64,000 nt of DNA, from NCBI GenBank assembly GCA_019009955.1, contig CM032228.1, positions 73,162,001 through 73,226,000 on the forward strand. The letters run 5' to 3'. Within the stretch, counting starts at the first letter, position 1; each line of letters opens with the position of its first letter. Below the pieces are notes generated by a model. That model did no database searches and was not told the DNA's origin. It was given only the letters and a program-made list of their open reading frames with translations. This DNA comes from Riptortus pedestris. Its lineage: Eukaryota > Arthropoda > Insecta > Hemiptera > Alydidae. A program made the translations under genes and the position numbers. Positions 26,057 through 37,992 of the stretch are shown one piece after another.

Positions 26057-26766
26057 TCCATGGAACCGTGATTGAGTGGATATAAAGAAATTAGTAACAA
26101 AATATTTGTCATCACCTCTGCTAGGGAGAAGTCCTTGAAAAAGAATAATTTGTAACTAGTTCACGACGATATTCTATACAAATAAAATAATCTGCTTTTG
26201 AACAAATAGAAGGGGAACAGCTCGTCTCTATTTGCTCTGTTTTCCCGGCAGTATCGTGTTACCCAACGACTTGGGACGAGATTCGATCCAGGTCTCTGTC
26301 ATTAGATATATATATCTGGTTTAATATGTCAGCTGAGAGGGAGGCACGCGCTGTGAGTCAGGGGTGTGTGGAGGGCGGTGGGAAAGCGATCAAACGGTCT
26401 TTTTACTCAAGCCTGAGGGGGGAGAGAAACAATATACAATAAATTCTTGGTGAGGGGAGGGGGCCAGGTGGTTGCCGGCCCATTCAAAATCACAGTCCAT
26501 TCATAATGGGCAACGATAATAATTATTCTAGGGGTGCTATTGTAGTTGTGCGGCACGCGCCAGGCCCACCTGGCCTCCAGGGGGACTCTATATCGGCTTT
26601 CACACCTACGCCCTGCGATTAGGCCCTAGGTCTGCATTAAACCATTATTAGCCTATATAGTTCTTAGTAAAAGCACTATTTGAACCAATAGTGATAAATA
26701 ATATCACTCATACTCCACTATTACCAAAAAACATTACCCCATTGTTTAAGGCGCTCAGAGTTCCGG
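26057..26766. other. GC-rich patch, no gene recognised
   Basis: 26330-26640 is clearly GC-richer than average (GGGGCCAGGTGGTTGCC, GCGCCAGGCCCACCTGGC; the latter contains a small inverted repeat CCAGGC...). No coding frame, no repeat match. Confidence 0.4.
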
Positions 26767-27331
26767 AAAAAAGTCCGTCACACAGGGGCTACGTAAACTA
26801 AACAGATTTCCCACGTGAAGGTTTGCAGTAGATAAATCTACTTACTGTTAAAACCACCGTGAATATTAAGTGAATAAACAGAAACGGCAATTAGAAATAT
26901 TTCAGTCAATTTACAAGTTAATAATCTCTACAAATGAAAGCGTCTGAATGGTAAACAAACAGGCAGCCAACCTCTCAGAGCTGAATAGATAGATAGAAAT
27001 ATTCTATACTGGAAAGTAAAACAATTACTGAAATCTGTCTGAATATAACATATTAATTTTATTGAAAACTATTTACTATAGCTAGAACTGTAATTCGTAA
27101 TAAATCAACCTAATTTTAGTAATCCCAGAACAAAAGAAGGGGGGGGGTGCTAGAACGGTAAAAAACAAGTATATATATATATAAAAAATTTTGAGCTTCC
27201 GTTAAATAAATAAACTTGGACTTCCGTCATCTCCTATGTAGAATCGCTATGGACATAGCAGGAAATTTTTCGAGAATCGCGTCATGAGTACGACCTCAAT
27301 ATCTGATTTCTCTTATGGGAAATCTGCTAAC
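26767..27331 (-). mobile_element. HINE copy, full length, long 3' module
   Basis: AAGTCCGTCACACAGGGGCT at the left. The module carries CCAACCTCTCAGAGCTGAAT and TTTACTATAGCTAGAACTG; short (TA)n at 27170; 5' block ends ATGGGAAATCTGCTAA. A segment near 27195-27225 duplicates 'acttccgt'. Confidence 0.88.
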
Positions 27332-27553
27332 AGCTAAACCCCGCGTACACTCATGTTGCATTGTAAACAAGATATGATAAAATTTGTTATGGCGTATCGA
27401 TCTCAATCAGCTGACTTGGGAAGTCATTCCTTAATTCTCCGTAGGATACAGTCCGTGGAAGACCCTATATAACATTGTAGTCTTTGTAAGTTATCTCTTA
27501 GTATTATATTTGTCACGAAACTAGCCGAGACATAAAAATATTTGAAATTTTGG

Positions 27554-27611
<58 letters not shown>

Positions 27612-27907
27612 CAACAAAACCCAACATTGAAGTTCTAAATGAGGTAAGTGATAGCAAAATTCTTAGGTAATCATAAGGCACAACGACTTCATCACAAATA
27701 TATTTGACGGTAAGATTCTTGGTCTTAGGAGAAGAGGATGACCTATAAAATACTATTTTGAAGACATCAAGCATCTTATGGATTTCGCTGAGATTAGTAA
27801 TATGAAAAGAGCAGCTTCCGATAGAACACAATGCTTGCAACTACAAGGCATAGCTGTTTCTTTTTACTTTAGAATTCGTAACATATATGTACACACACAC
27901 AGACACA

Positions 27908-27971
<64 letters not shown>

Positions 27972-29039
27972 CACGGCAACTATCAAAGAGTAACTGTAAT
28001 CGGTCAAAACATCTAAAGGTATCTCTAGGTCAAGGTATCTGAAGGTAGGCAAGTTTCTCTTTATTTATATATCACGTCACTTATTCTGTCAAATACATTG
28101 AATTAAAAATTCTCGTTATATGTTTTTAAATAATGGAAATAACTATTTTTTTAAACGTTGATCATAAATGAAGAAATTATTAAAAAAACATAGTACAATA
28201 ATTAATGAACAATCAGTCCATTTCGATATAAATGAGATTCTACAGATTTGAAATATTTTTAGCATATTATTTAAGCTTCTTCTGTTACTAAATGTACCTA
28301 GGTGTTGAAATTGATTAAAATTTACTTAATGATTGAATGTATATGTGAAACCAAAAACATTTTTGACGTAAACTATTTTTTTCCAATACTTATTGGAAAT
28401 GAATAAATTTCATTTCGAAGTGCTAGTTTTTTGTAGTTTCTGTTATGATTGTTTTTATTTAATATATCTGTACTGTTATATAAATCTGATATTGGGACAA
28501 AAAGAATTACCACCAGTATCACAATTGGCTCGTTTATCGCTTACTTTTGCTTGCTTTTTAGGTATGTCTTTTTTCATTGCTTCATATTCCAATTCGTTTT
28601 TTTTCACCCATTTGTTGCTTTTGAAACATGGGATCTTGTAGTTAATTGTCTTTTCTGGTTCCGGGTAACGTTTCCCGTCGTATCACTGCCATGACAACAA
28701 TTACATCACCATTCAAAGTAAAAAAAAATACTAAAGACTGTTCACTCTGGTAGTATTACAATGGTGTTCGTGGAACACCTGGCACCAAGAGGGGCGCGAC
28801 CTACGGGCTCGCGTTACTAACAGTTAACTATACGATGAAACAATGTGAAAAGAAATTAATCTAATTCCATTAAATGTTAAAATAATATGTAATTGGATAT
28901 AACATTTGTTATATATTTTTAACAAAACTCTTAAGTATAAGGCGATCAATTCCACCAATTCTTAAATACCAAGTTTAAAGACTTCGTTGCAAATGAAGTT
29001 AAAGTAATATTAAAGAATGCGATTTTAATCATCAAGCTG
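27332..29039. other. unassigned; two microsatellites
   Basis: Standalone (TA)n at 27556-27608 and compound (CA)n(TA)n at 27889-27971. The 138-residue minus frame at 27424-27840 includes a poly-IY stretch from the first microsatellite; its flanks resemble no family I know. The rest is AT-rich without features. Confidence 0.45.
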
Positions 29040-29300
29040 GAAGTACAGAAATTATTATATTAATTGCATTAATTGTTGTATATGTGTAAACTGCAATTTT
29101 TAATTTCATGGATACATCCCAATTATAAGTCGTATAATTGCGATGGTCCCGTTAAGGATCTTTATTTCAGATCTTTAACATTTCATAAGTAGTAGAGTAG
29201 TAGACCAATGACAGTAAATAGTTTTTTTTTAATAAGATTAATATATCCATTCCAACTCGTCTGCAGACTTATAACTGCCAGGAAATGAGTTGTACCAACC
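29040..29300 (+). repeat. direct duplication, copy 1
   Basis: Shares an ordered series of blocks with 29745-30025, including ATTATTATATTAATTGCATT, ATTAGTCGTATAA-like, ATCTTTAACATTT and TAAGATTAATAT. The two copies flank the HINE fragment at 29301-29697. Confidence 0.7.
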
Positions 29301-29697
29301 AATTGCAAATGTAATTCATGAATACATTCATTCTGTATCACAATTATTAACCCAGATTTTTGCAACCCCCCTTCTCTTTCATAACTCGTTAAGAATAAGC
29401 CAATACATCGTGAATCGTCATATTTCAAGATGAAATAACAAATATTTTGTTGAAAAATCTTCCCTAGATGATATACATGCAAATACTTTCTGATGACACC
29501 CCACACCAGTCTTTTGTTCTTGGATTACTAAAATTGGAGTTATCGAGATACAAATTATTCTCCTCCATTATACATTAAAGTACTAGATATAGTAAATAGT
29601 TTTTATTAATAAAATTAATATATTATATTCGGATATATTTCAGTAATTGTATGTCATTTGGGGCAAGAATATTTCTGTCTATTCAGCTCTGAGAGTA
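29301..29697 (+). mobile_element. HINE interior fragment (long 3' module)
   Basis: Matches the module from the 'acccagatttttgca' region through TACTAAAATTGGAGTTATCG, TAGATATAGTAAATAG and ends at ATTCAGCTCTGAGAG. Both element ends are missing. Confidence 0.7.
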
Positions 29698-29744
29698 TAG
29701 TATAGTTACAGAAATCTTAAAGATTTTAAACATCAAACATTTAG

Positions 29745-30025
29745 TACAGTAATTATTATATTAATTGCATTAATTGTTGTATGTATTTAAACTGTAATTT
29801 TTAATTTAATGGGTAGATCTAAATTATTAGTCGTATAACTGGGATATAACTGGCCAGTAAGGGACATTATTTGTAATCTTTAACATTTTAAAAGTAGTAG
29901 GCAAATGGCAAATGAAGGGGTGAATAGTTTAATTTTATTATTCAATTATTTGCATCTTTATAAGATTAATATTTCCAATACACCCCTTCTACAAACTTAG
30001 GTCTATCAGCGAATGTGTTTTACCA
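29745..30025 (+). repeat. direct duplication, copy 2
   Basis: Second copy of 29040-29300, with insertions (for example around 29900-29945). The order of blocks is retained, so it is one duplicated segment rather than several short repeats. Confidence 0.7.
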
Positions 30026-31062
30026 ACAAGTAACACGAGTTAAAGAGCAACAGAATTCTAGTGTTCTCCTTTCAAGTAGGGCGAGTCAGTGCTATAGTTA
30101 TCGTAGACAAGCAAGTCACTATACTCTATTTCCGTAAAATCTATTTGAATTATGATTAATTTGGCTACAAGAGTGACAAAAGGCCCTTAAAGTATTAAGA
30201 AGGAAGTGATATCATTTAGAAACCAATTGAAACCCAGAGTTCTAGTATAGATGGGGATTCAATTTCAGAATTATTTCGTTGTTTTTTTTTTAAATAAGTG
30301 CTTATGCAATATATAATTTTTGGAAAGGGTGAACGTTGAACTTGTATTAAAACGAATACACCGGAATATTTCATTTAGCCCTGGCATGCAATCAAAGAGG
30401 CTACGTTGTCAAGCCTCTACTTTCTTCCGAGTATTTTGTAATATTGAGGAGTTACTTGTATAATGTTGCAAAATGTTAAGAATACCTCATACTAAGGCAG
30501 TGGGTGGCATGTTGGCCAGAAGATAGAATATTTTTTTCATGACTGTCATAACAACTTATTACTTTTAATTTAATAAATACATTAAAAATGATATAATTGA
30601 TGTTAAAATAATTCCTGAAAAAAAGAGAATCAGTAACGTATCAAATATATATACAAAGAATTTCAGTGGAGGATTAATTTAGATAAAGTGACTGGTCATA
30701 GAGAACGTGAAAGGTGAAGATAAAGACTTATTGTACCATATAAAAAGAACTCGCCTTCAAGTTAAATATAGAAAATAAGATCCAACCGGCCTGAGGATTT
30801 TTTAAGAGAAGAGAAAAGTATTTTAGAATACTCTTGAGACCGGCAGCTCTTGTAGACTTCACTCTCTCCGGTGTAGGATTTCGACGTTATTTTGTAAGCT
30901 GTGTCTCTACAAGTATTATATCTTCATTGATTTAACGAATTTTATTATATTCATAGTGTTATAAAAGTATAATAGACACAAATGCCATTAGTATGACAAA
31001 GCTACATCAGAAACATTTTAGCAGAGACACTGAAAGTACAGAGGTAGGAGGTAATTCCCATT
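30026..31062. other. no feature seen
   Basis: AT-rich DNA with no assignable frame or repeat. Confidence 0.45.
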
Positions 31063-31063
31063 A

Positions 31064-31273
31064 CCGGGTGTACAGAAAGTTCTAAGCCTGATTTCAACTT
31101 ACATATTTTTATTTTTCAATATAGTCCCCCTCAACAGCAACGCACTTATTCCACCGCTTTTTCCAACATCTGTAACCCGGTCAAAAAAAAAATTGTTGTC
31201 AAAACCTTCCAAAACAACCTTGACAGCTGAGGTATCATAAGTACACCAGGCTTAGAACTTTCTGTACACCCCG
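31064..31273 (-). mobile_element. mariner-like MITE / deletion derivative
   Basis: Terminal inverted repeats of about 27 bp: GGGTGTACAGAAAGTTCTAA at the left and its reverse complement TTAGAACTTTCTGTACACCC at the right, flanked by TA on both sides (31062-31063, 31274-31275), the mariner target. The interior read on the minus strand encodes RWNKCVAVEGDYIEK, like the C-terminus of mariner transposase, so it is a deletion derivative that kept the gene's 3' end. The rest of the transposase, including the DDD/E core, is gone. Confidence 0.85.
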
Positions 31274-31276
31274 TAT

Positions 31277-32560
31277 ATTTTAGCTACTAATGAGGTTGTA
31301 TTCATCGAAAAAGTTTCTCAAATATCCATCGATCCTACCTAGTAGATGAGATTGATGATGAAATTGAATGATGTCGATCCTACCTAGTAGATTGATGATG
31401 AAATTGAGGTCCGTTCAAAATTATATAAATACATTTTGTCAGTTACCGCTCTAACCTTCTCCATTTTTGTTTTATCATTACCAAACTCGATATATTAGCG
31501 TTTTGTGCCAAACTAAAGATCAAGTTTGTTAATGGCTAAAATTGGTTTAGCGAGAGAGGGAGGGTGGTCGCGAGGAGCAAAGTTCGAAAATTCGGAATAT
31601 CTCCGTTACTATACTTCTGATCTAAACATGTTATAGAATAAATCTTATTGCAAATGTAATGGTCTATAAATTTTCTCGTATACATTCTTTCTGTATCTCA
31701 AATAGTAAACGAGATATTTATATACCCCCCTCCTCTTCTTATTCATCACGCTTTAAGAATAAGCCAATATTCTTAATAAATAATAAAAGAACCATCTTAT
31801 TTCAACCTGAAATACAAAATATCGTGTACAACAAATATTTTCTAGATGAGATACATGCAAATAAGTTCTGATGATGGATTACTAAAATTGGAGTCTTCGA
31901 GATAGTTATTCTCATTCATTATAAATTACAGTACTAGATATTGTAAATAGTTTTTAATGTAGTTAATATATTATATTCAGATATATATCAGTAATTGGTT
32001 TTCTTTTCGGCCAAGAATATTTTTATCTGTCTATTCAGATCTGAAAGGTTGGCTGGCATGTTTGTTTAGAATTCATAAGCTTTCCGTTGTGGAGGTTATA
32101 AAAATGTAAATTTACTAAAAGATTTCTCATTATCATTTGTATTAAATCACTTCATATTCACGGTTTTATTAAGTGTTGTATGTATGTAAATAAGTACATT
32201 GATTTATCTAATGTTTTATGTATGTAAATAAGTACATTGATTTATCTAATGTTGTATGTATGTAAATAAGTACATACACAGTACGTACACAGTTGTGTTG
32301 TATGTATGTAAATAAGTACATTGATTTATCTAATGTTGTATGTATGTAAATAAGTACATACACAGTACGTACACAGTTGTGTTGTATGTATGTAAATAAG
32401 TACATTGATTTATCTAATGTTGTATGTACGTAAATAAGTACATACGCAGTACGTACACAGTTGTGTTGTATGTATGTAAATAAGTTCTTTGGTTTATTTA
32501 TTGTACAACTTCAAGTTGGAAATCTGCTTAGTTTACGCAGCCCTTGCGTGAAGGACTTTT
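31277..32560 (+). mobile_element. HINE copy, longest in the window
   Basis: Start decayed to TTTTAGCTACTAATGAGG, immediately after the mariner MITE. The 5' block carries a small tandem duplication (CGATCCTACCTAGTAGAT at about 31328 and 31376). The minimal core is followed by the long 3' module, into which a minisatellite (32174-32490) has expanded. The end is GGAAATCTGCTTAGTTTACG, hairpin CGCAGCCCTTGCG and GGACTTTT. Confidence 0.85.
32174..32490 (+). repeat. minisatellite with higher-order structure
   Basis: Two related units alternate: A (about 39 bp, TGTAAATAAGTACATTGATT...) and B (about 45 bp, TGTAAATAAGTACATACACAG...). The order is A A B A B A B A', so an A+B dimer of about 84 bp repeats nearly perfectly three times. 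It lies inside the 3' module of the HINE copy. The minus frame at 32208-32405 is its translation. Confidence 0.9.
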
Positions 32561-32918
32561 CCTCTTTCATGTGAATGGCCTACTTGAGTTATTGAGAAAG
32601 ATTGATTGATGAATATATGCCGAAATAATAATTTATTTGCATGCATTATGAAATTATTGCTGTCGCATCTAAACAGTTCTACATTGTTTCCGTAAACAAG
32701 GAAGTCTGTTTTATCCAAGCGAAATGTGTTAGACTAACAAGGAAGTCATCAGGCAGAATTACTCCACATTGACGAGAGAACAACTGCTCAGTATAGTACA
32801 CACCTTGACTGATGACAGCTGTAGAGTTGTATCATACAAAATGAATTTAATGTACCTCCAGCTCGGTCTTAGGCAACTAGCTTAGAGAAAGTATGAACAG
32901 GCTCGCTTAGGGGGAAAA
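32561..32918. other. no feature seen
   Basis: Unique-looking sequence between HINE copies; no assignable protein in the minus frame at 32533-32718. Confidence 0.4.
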
Positions 32919-33106
32919 AACATTCAGCTCTGAGAGGTTGGCTGACCTGTTTGTTTACGATCTGACGCTTTCCGTTGTGGGTGTCATTAAAATGTAAATT
33001 GACTGAAAGATTTCTTTCTCATTACCATGTAGATTTATCTATTGTAAAACTTCACGTGAGAAATATACTTTGTTTGCCAAGCTCCTGAGTGGCGGACATT
33101 TCTTAT
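32919..33106 (+). mobile_element. HINE 3' end fragment
   Basis: From ATTCAGCTCTGAGAGGTTGG through AAAACTTCACGTGAGAAATA to a decayed terminal hairpin (CCAAGCTCCTGAGTGGCGGAC). Confidence 0.75.
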
Positions 33107-33330
33107 ATGTTAAATGCTTCCCACTTGGTAGTTGATAGGAAAATAGATCTGTTCAAGTCAAAAACTAATTAACTACACTACCGAATCGTTAATAACCTAA
33201 TTTTAGAACCCAGACTTATCGCACTAAGATATTGGTTTGAAGAGGATACAATTAATTTAATGGATGGAATCAACGGAATATGCCTTCAGTACATGTTATT
33301 ATTTGTAAAATTTTCGTAGGGACTGAATTT

Positions 33331-34136
33331 TTAGCAGATTTCCCTTAAGGAAATCAGCTATTGAGGTCGTACTCATGACGCGATTTTCGAAACATTTCTT
33401 CAAATGTCCATCGATCCTACCCAAGAGATGACGTAAATGAGGTCCGTTCAATATTATATATATATTTGTCTGTTAACGCTCTAGCGGTCGCAATTTTTGT
33501 TCGATCGTTACGAAACTCGATATTTAACCGTTTTATGTAAAAAGACAGATCAAGTTCGTTAATGGCTGAAATCGGACCAGAGGGAGGGGGGGGTTTAGAG
33601 GGGGGATTTTCGAAAATTCGAAATATCTCCGTTATTATCCATCGGATTGAAAAATTGTATAGAACCAATCTTATTGCAAATTAAATTTACTATAAATATT
33701 GTTATATACATTTATTCTCTATCTTGAATATTAACCGAAATATTTGCATTTTTATGAAGTCTGTGGTCGGGTATAGTTCTGATTAGGTCGGCCGATTCCG
33801 TAAGTACTCGGCTCAGGTGGAACATTACCTGTCTTTTCTAACATTACCTTACCTTTGTTACTTTGTCAGATTTATGCAAATATGTTCTGTTCATCCGCCC
33901 CCCCCCTTCTTTAGTTCTTGGACTACTAAAATTTGAGGTATTAACATATAAATTATTCTTACAATTCAGAAGCCGTTTCAGTTGGGAATTTATTTTAATT
34001 AACTGAAAGATTTCTCATTACCGTTTGTATTTAATCACGGTAGTGTTGTATTACCAGTATGCAGATTTCTCTATTGTAAAACTTTACATGGGAAATCTGC
34101 TTAGTTTAAGCAGCCCCTGCGTGACGGACTTTTTTT
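33331..34136 (+). mobile_element. HINE copy, full length
   Basis: TTAGCAGATTTCCCTTAAGG at 33331; TATATATATA core at 33456; conserved middle (AAATCGGACCAGAGGGAGG); 3' module with AGAAGCCGTTTCAGTTGGG. Subterminal motif GGGAAATCTGCTTAG (34090), hairpin GCAGCCCCTGC and terminal GACGGACTTTTTTT. Same 3' module as 61186-61775. Confidence 0.92.
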
Positions 34137-34372
34137 GATAAGCCTTAGACGTGAAGCCGAGTCTCCTGGCTATCTATATTATTACTATTACTTATTTGAG
34201 ACAACACTACAATGGCGACTGGGGATGGGAGAATATAATTTTACAAAATTAAATAAATATTAAAAATCTACACAATTAAATATTACAAATCTAAAAAATA
34301 AATAAATTGCACAAAATTAAATATAAATGTAAGCTAATTTACAGCATAAGAAAGAAAAAAAAAACTATAAAG
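34137..34372. other. no feature seen
   Basis: AT-rich, with several AAAT/ACAAATT repeats at 34240-34330. Confidence 0.4.
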
Positions 34373-34482
34373 AGGTAAATAAAATCCTTACTCCCGCCCT
34401 AGCTAGAAAAGGGAGGTAACCTGCAGATAACCCATCCCAATTGGCCATAGTAGCAAAAAGTGGGCGTTTTAAATAATAATTA
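34373..34482 (+). mobile_element. tRNA-derived SINE, 3' half
   Basis: Begins at AAATAAAATCCTTACTCCCG and runs to GTGGGCGTTTTAAATAATAA. The head with A and B boxes is absent. Confidence 0.8.
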
Positions 34483-34483
34483 T

Positions 34484-34690
34484 TGTAGAATGAAAACACA
34501 CGAAATAAAAATAACACCGGTGAATTTATACATGCAGTTTAAATGTGAAATTGGCGTGATTTTTATTTTTCTAGGTGGTCTCAGCTGAATTATTTTCGTA
34601 CTCCTAGAAAGAACGTGTATGGAGTCCTGTAAACAACATGCTATGCTAATTCATGGTCAGTTCTGGGAAGGCAGTAAACTGGAAAGAGGT
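34484..34690 (+). repeat. dispersed module adjoining a SINE, copy 1
   Basis: Homologous to 37148-37360. Shared stretches include CTCAGCTGAATTATTTTCGT, ACTCCTAG.AAGAACGT and ATGCTAATTCATGGTC. Starts directly at the SINE tail. Confidence 0.75.
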
Positions 34691-35727
34691 GAATCTTTTG
34701 GTTCCACAAACACAGTGCCTACTACATATAATTTTACATAATGATAACTAATTACTTTTATATTTGATAAAATAATCCATTATTACTTAAAAACATTATT
34801 TATTAATTGGCTACTGTCAGCTAGTAGGTCACATAAATGTCTGGGTTTTAGGGTTCGTTATACTTGTGTGCAGTCAGTTAATATTTGTTTTAGCTATCTT
34901 TAGGCCAGTACTCTAACCAAGTGGGATATTTTCTTGTTTAGAATAATACGACCTTTTTATCCACGAGTGTTGAATACCTCACCAACCGGTAAAAACATTT
35001 TTTGTCCAATCAAATGGGAATCAGGAATTTCATATTTACGAACACTTCATATTTTATGAATAAATTAGTATTTCTTGCAATAAACAAAGATAGGAAAAAA
35101 AAACCAACACCAACAAAAAAAATATCAGGGGAGCTGTTTCGCGGACTCATTTATTTGATGTAAGGTTCGAAGCAGTCCAATATAGCCTTGCCTCCTTTAA
35201 TTTTTAACCTGAGGAGATGAACGGAACTTGTAGCCAGGTATAATAACTCAGGTCTTTTCGTAAAAATAGCTAAGTGGGAAATTTACTGGTTTGGAGAACA
35301 CCCCTTGGCCCAAATCCCGGACCTCTCTAATGTACAATATTGTTATAATATATTTTACATTTCGCCTCTGACTGATGAGCGCCAGTGAAACAAATTTTAG
35401 AACGGATTTACGATGATTTGATTTCTTTTTTGGATTCTTTGACGTAGGTGTCCTCAAAAGAGACGTTACACATTCTTTTTTAAGAATCCACCTCAGCAAG
35501 TGATCGGAGGTTGAGAACTGAATTTAAATATGCTGTATATATTAAAATAAGTGTGCACGTATGTGGTTTCTGTCTCAAAAAACCTCTGAAAATATTTCAA
35601 CTCAGGAATCAAGTAATTAATTTTATTATTAAATCTTATTTTCAATTTGTTCTCAGGTTGTCTAGGAAATACCGCATTAAACCATTTGAACACTTTTTTC
35701 AGGCATACGTTTTTTTGAAGATAATAA
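34691..35727. other. no feature seen
   Basis: Low-complexity A-rich stretch at 35090-35125. The frames at 35248-35499 and 35493-35777 overlap on both strands and show no known protein. Confidence 0.4.
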
Positions 35728-36687
35728 AAAAAAAGTCCGTCACGCAGGAACTGTGTCAAAAATGCAGATTTTCCTAGTCTTGGTATAACACACTTGTGAT
35801 ATCATCTCACCTCGGAATTCTCTATTTCTGTGTAAAACACTGAAGCTCCTAGAACGCGCGAATAACTGGCTTAATACGCGAGTTTCGAAAAAAAATACAG
35901 AGGGCAACAATTGTCTAACATCAATAGTTTAGCAAGATTGATTCTATAACATTTTACAATACCGCTCATAGTAACGGAATTATTTTGAATTTTCGAATCC
36001 CTCCCTTCTATACCCTCATTATTCCATGTCCAATTTCTGCTACTAACAAATATGATATTCAGTGTAGGCTGAAACCGTTAAATTCGAGTATGTTATAGAT
36101 CAAATAAACGTAAAATTTTGAACAACGCATTTCCATGTATCTCGCAAAACAAAGGTCTCTTGAAAACAATATTTGGTATTTAGAATAAAGTGGTTCGTGA
36201 TATAACAGCATATTACTATTCGGACAGGAGTAGGAGTGGGGTTTACTGAGGACAGAAAACCAAAAAAATATATCTCGGTTAATATTCAAGATGAAGAATT
36301 AGTGTACTATATAACAACATTTATAGACAATTAAATGTGCAATAAAATCATAATAATAGAGATATTTGGAATTTCAGAATGCCCCCACCTCTAGCCCGCC
36401 CTCCCACTGGTTCCATTTCAGCCATAAACATTGAAGATAGAGAATTAATGTATAGGCAATATTTACAATAAAATTAATTAGAAAAATGATTGTTTCTATA
36501 CTATTTTTCGATCTGATATTGATCTGATATATGTATATTAACTAAGATATTGGGACTTTTGGGATACTCCACCCTCTCCAAATGTCCGATTTCAGTCATT
36601 AACGAACTTGACCTTCAGTTTCGCATGCAACGCTTATATATCAAGTTTAATAACAATCGAACAAAAATGGCGTTAATTATTTAAACC
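35728..36687 (-). mobile_element. HINE copy, 3' end and rearranged interior
   Basis: Terminal arm AAAAGTCCGTCACGCAGGAA. The module with TATAACACACTTGTGATATC is followed by conserved interior, partly repeated (the 'agatagagaattaatgta' segment at 36280 and 36430). Ends at GAACAAAAATGGCGTTAA without core or 5' block. Confidence 0.75.
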
Positions 36688-36755
36688 TTTGGAAAACCAT
36701 TATATTTTTAAGTCAATCAGCAGCGCTATTTTCGTAACGTAATTGTAGAATAGAG

Positions 36756-36958
36756 AGATCAGGTTAGCCATGTGATTTAAAGCGTTGCCTTATATCTGAC
36801 ATGATTAGCCTAGAGTGGTGAGTTTGATTCCCGCCTAACCAATAGAATTTGCTTTAGTGACGTACTCATTAAATAAAGTCCTTAGCCTCACGCAACTAGA
36901 AAAGGGCGGTGCCTCAAGATAATTAGCCACAGTAGCAAAAAGTGGACGTTAATAAATA
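36756..36958 (+). mobile_element. tRNA-derived SINE, near full length
   Basis: AGATCAGGTTAGCCATGTGA head, B box GAGTTTGATTCCCGCC, body AAATAAAGTCCTTAGCCTC, tail AGTGGACGTTAATAAATAG. Confidence 0.85.
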
Positions 36959-36980
36959 GAAGCTTAATAAATTTGTTAAT

Positions 36981-37090
36981 GGGGGCTCAGATTAGCCATG
37001 TGAGTTAATGCGTTGGTCTTAATCTCACACGGTAAAATCTAGAGTGGGGAGTTCGATTCTCACCTAGGATAATGGATTTTAAGTAGCGTC
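36981..37090 (+). mobile_element. tRNA-derived SINE, 5' half
   Basis: GGGGGCTCAGATTAGCCATG head, with B box GGAGTTCGATTCTCACC. The body is lost after AATGGATTTTAAGTAGCG. Confidence 0.85.
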
Positions 37091-37147
37091 GAACCTGTAA
37101 CATTTTACCTGCGACATATTACGGGTATGACTCTTTCTCATTCTTAA

Positions 37148-37360
37148 AAAAAAATTATTGTAGAAGAAAACACAATAAACATATCAAATAGAAATATCAC
37201 CAGTGAATTTATATATGCAGTTATAAAGTGAAATTGGTGTGAATTTTTTTGCCCAGGATCTCAGCTGAATTATTTTCGTACTCCTAGGAAGAACGTTTAT
37301 GGGGTCCTATAAACAAGATGCCATGCTAATTCATGGTCTGTTCTGGGCAGGAAGTATAAA
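37148..37360 (+). repeat. dispersed module adjoining a SINE, copy 2
   Basis: Second copy of 34484-34690; here about 60 bases separate it from the truncated SINE. Confidence 0.75.
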
Positions 37361-37992
37361 AGTACTAATGTTTAGTCATCTGAACGCCTACAATCGAGAA
37401 TGATTTATTAAAGACATGTTGATTTTGGTTGGTATTAATCAACAGGATACTCAAGGAACATTATTCTGAAAACATGGAGATACTAAAGATAGTAAATATT
37501 TTTAGATAAGTCTTCTTTCTTTGAAAAAATCAGTCAACGGAATTAGCATTGCCATTTATGTTATATTCTGGTATAAAACGCCTCTGTGTTATAACTCACA
37601 GATGCTTTGGGTTCATTTTTCAAAGGATGTTATATATAAAATTAAATATATTTTTAAATACTTCCTGAATATTGATGGTCTAGCCCTGAAGATGATTTTT
37701 CATTCAATCTCTAAATTTCCATCGCATTATCATCAAAAAAGGTATCGGGATCTGATATTAAATTCTGTAAAAAGAAATGGCTCAATTCTAAAACAAAAAT
37801 ATACAATAAAAATATCTCCATTGGATTATCTCGCATAATATTCGTCAGACAGTAAACCAATAAAAGAATTTGTAAATGATGTATTTTAACCATTTAAAAA
37901 ACAATATGCATTGTTTTCATGTCCCAAAGGAACAAAAATAAGACATTTAATTATGAAATTAAGAAAGTATTATTTATTATATGGCGCACTAC
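37361..37992. other. no assignable gene
   Basis: The plus frame 37521-37838 (105 codons) has no motif I recognise and normal AT-rich codon content. It may be chance. Confidence 0.35.

Noticed and set aside
27424..27840. 138-residue minus-strand frame as a host gene
   Set aside because: The frame is held open partly by a TA microsatellite; no motif, no recognisable family and no splice context.
32174..32490. CRISPR-like regularly spaced repeats
   Set aside because: The intervening segments are themselves repeated, the DNA is eukaryotic, and the array is a dimeric minisatellite.
33331..34136. Classification of the main family as a TIR MITE
   Set aside because: The shared motif is terminal at one end but subterminal at the other, followed by a distinct hairpin, and no target duplications were seen; this asymmetry fits Helentron-type elements better.
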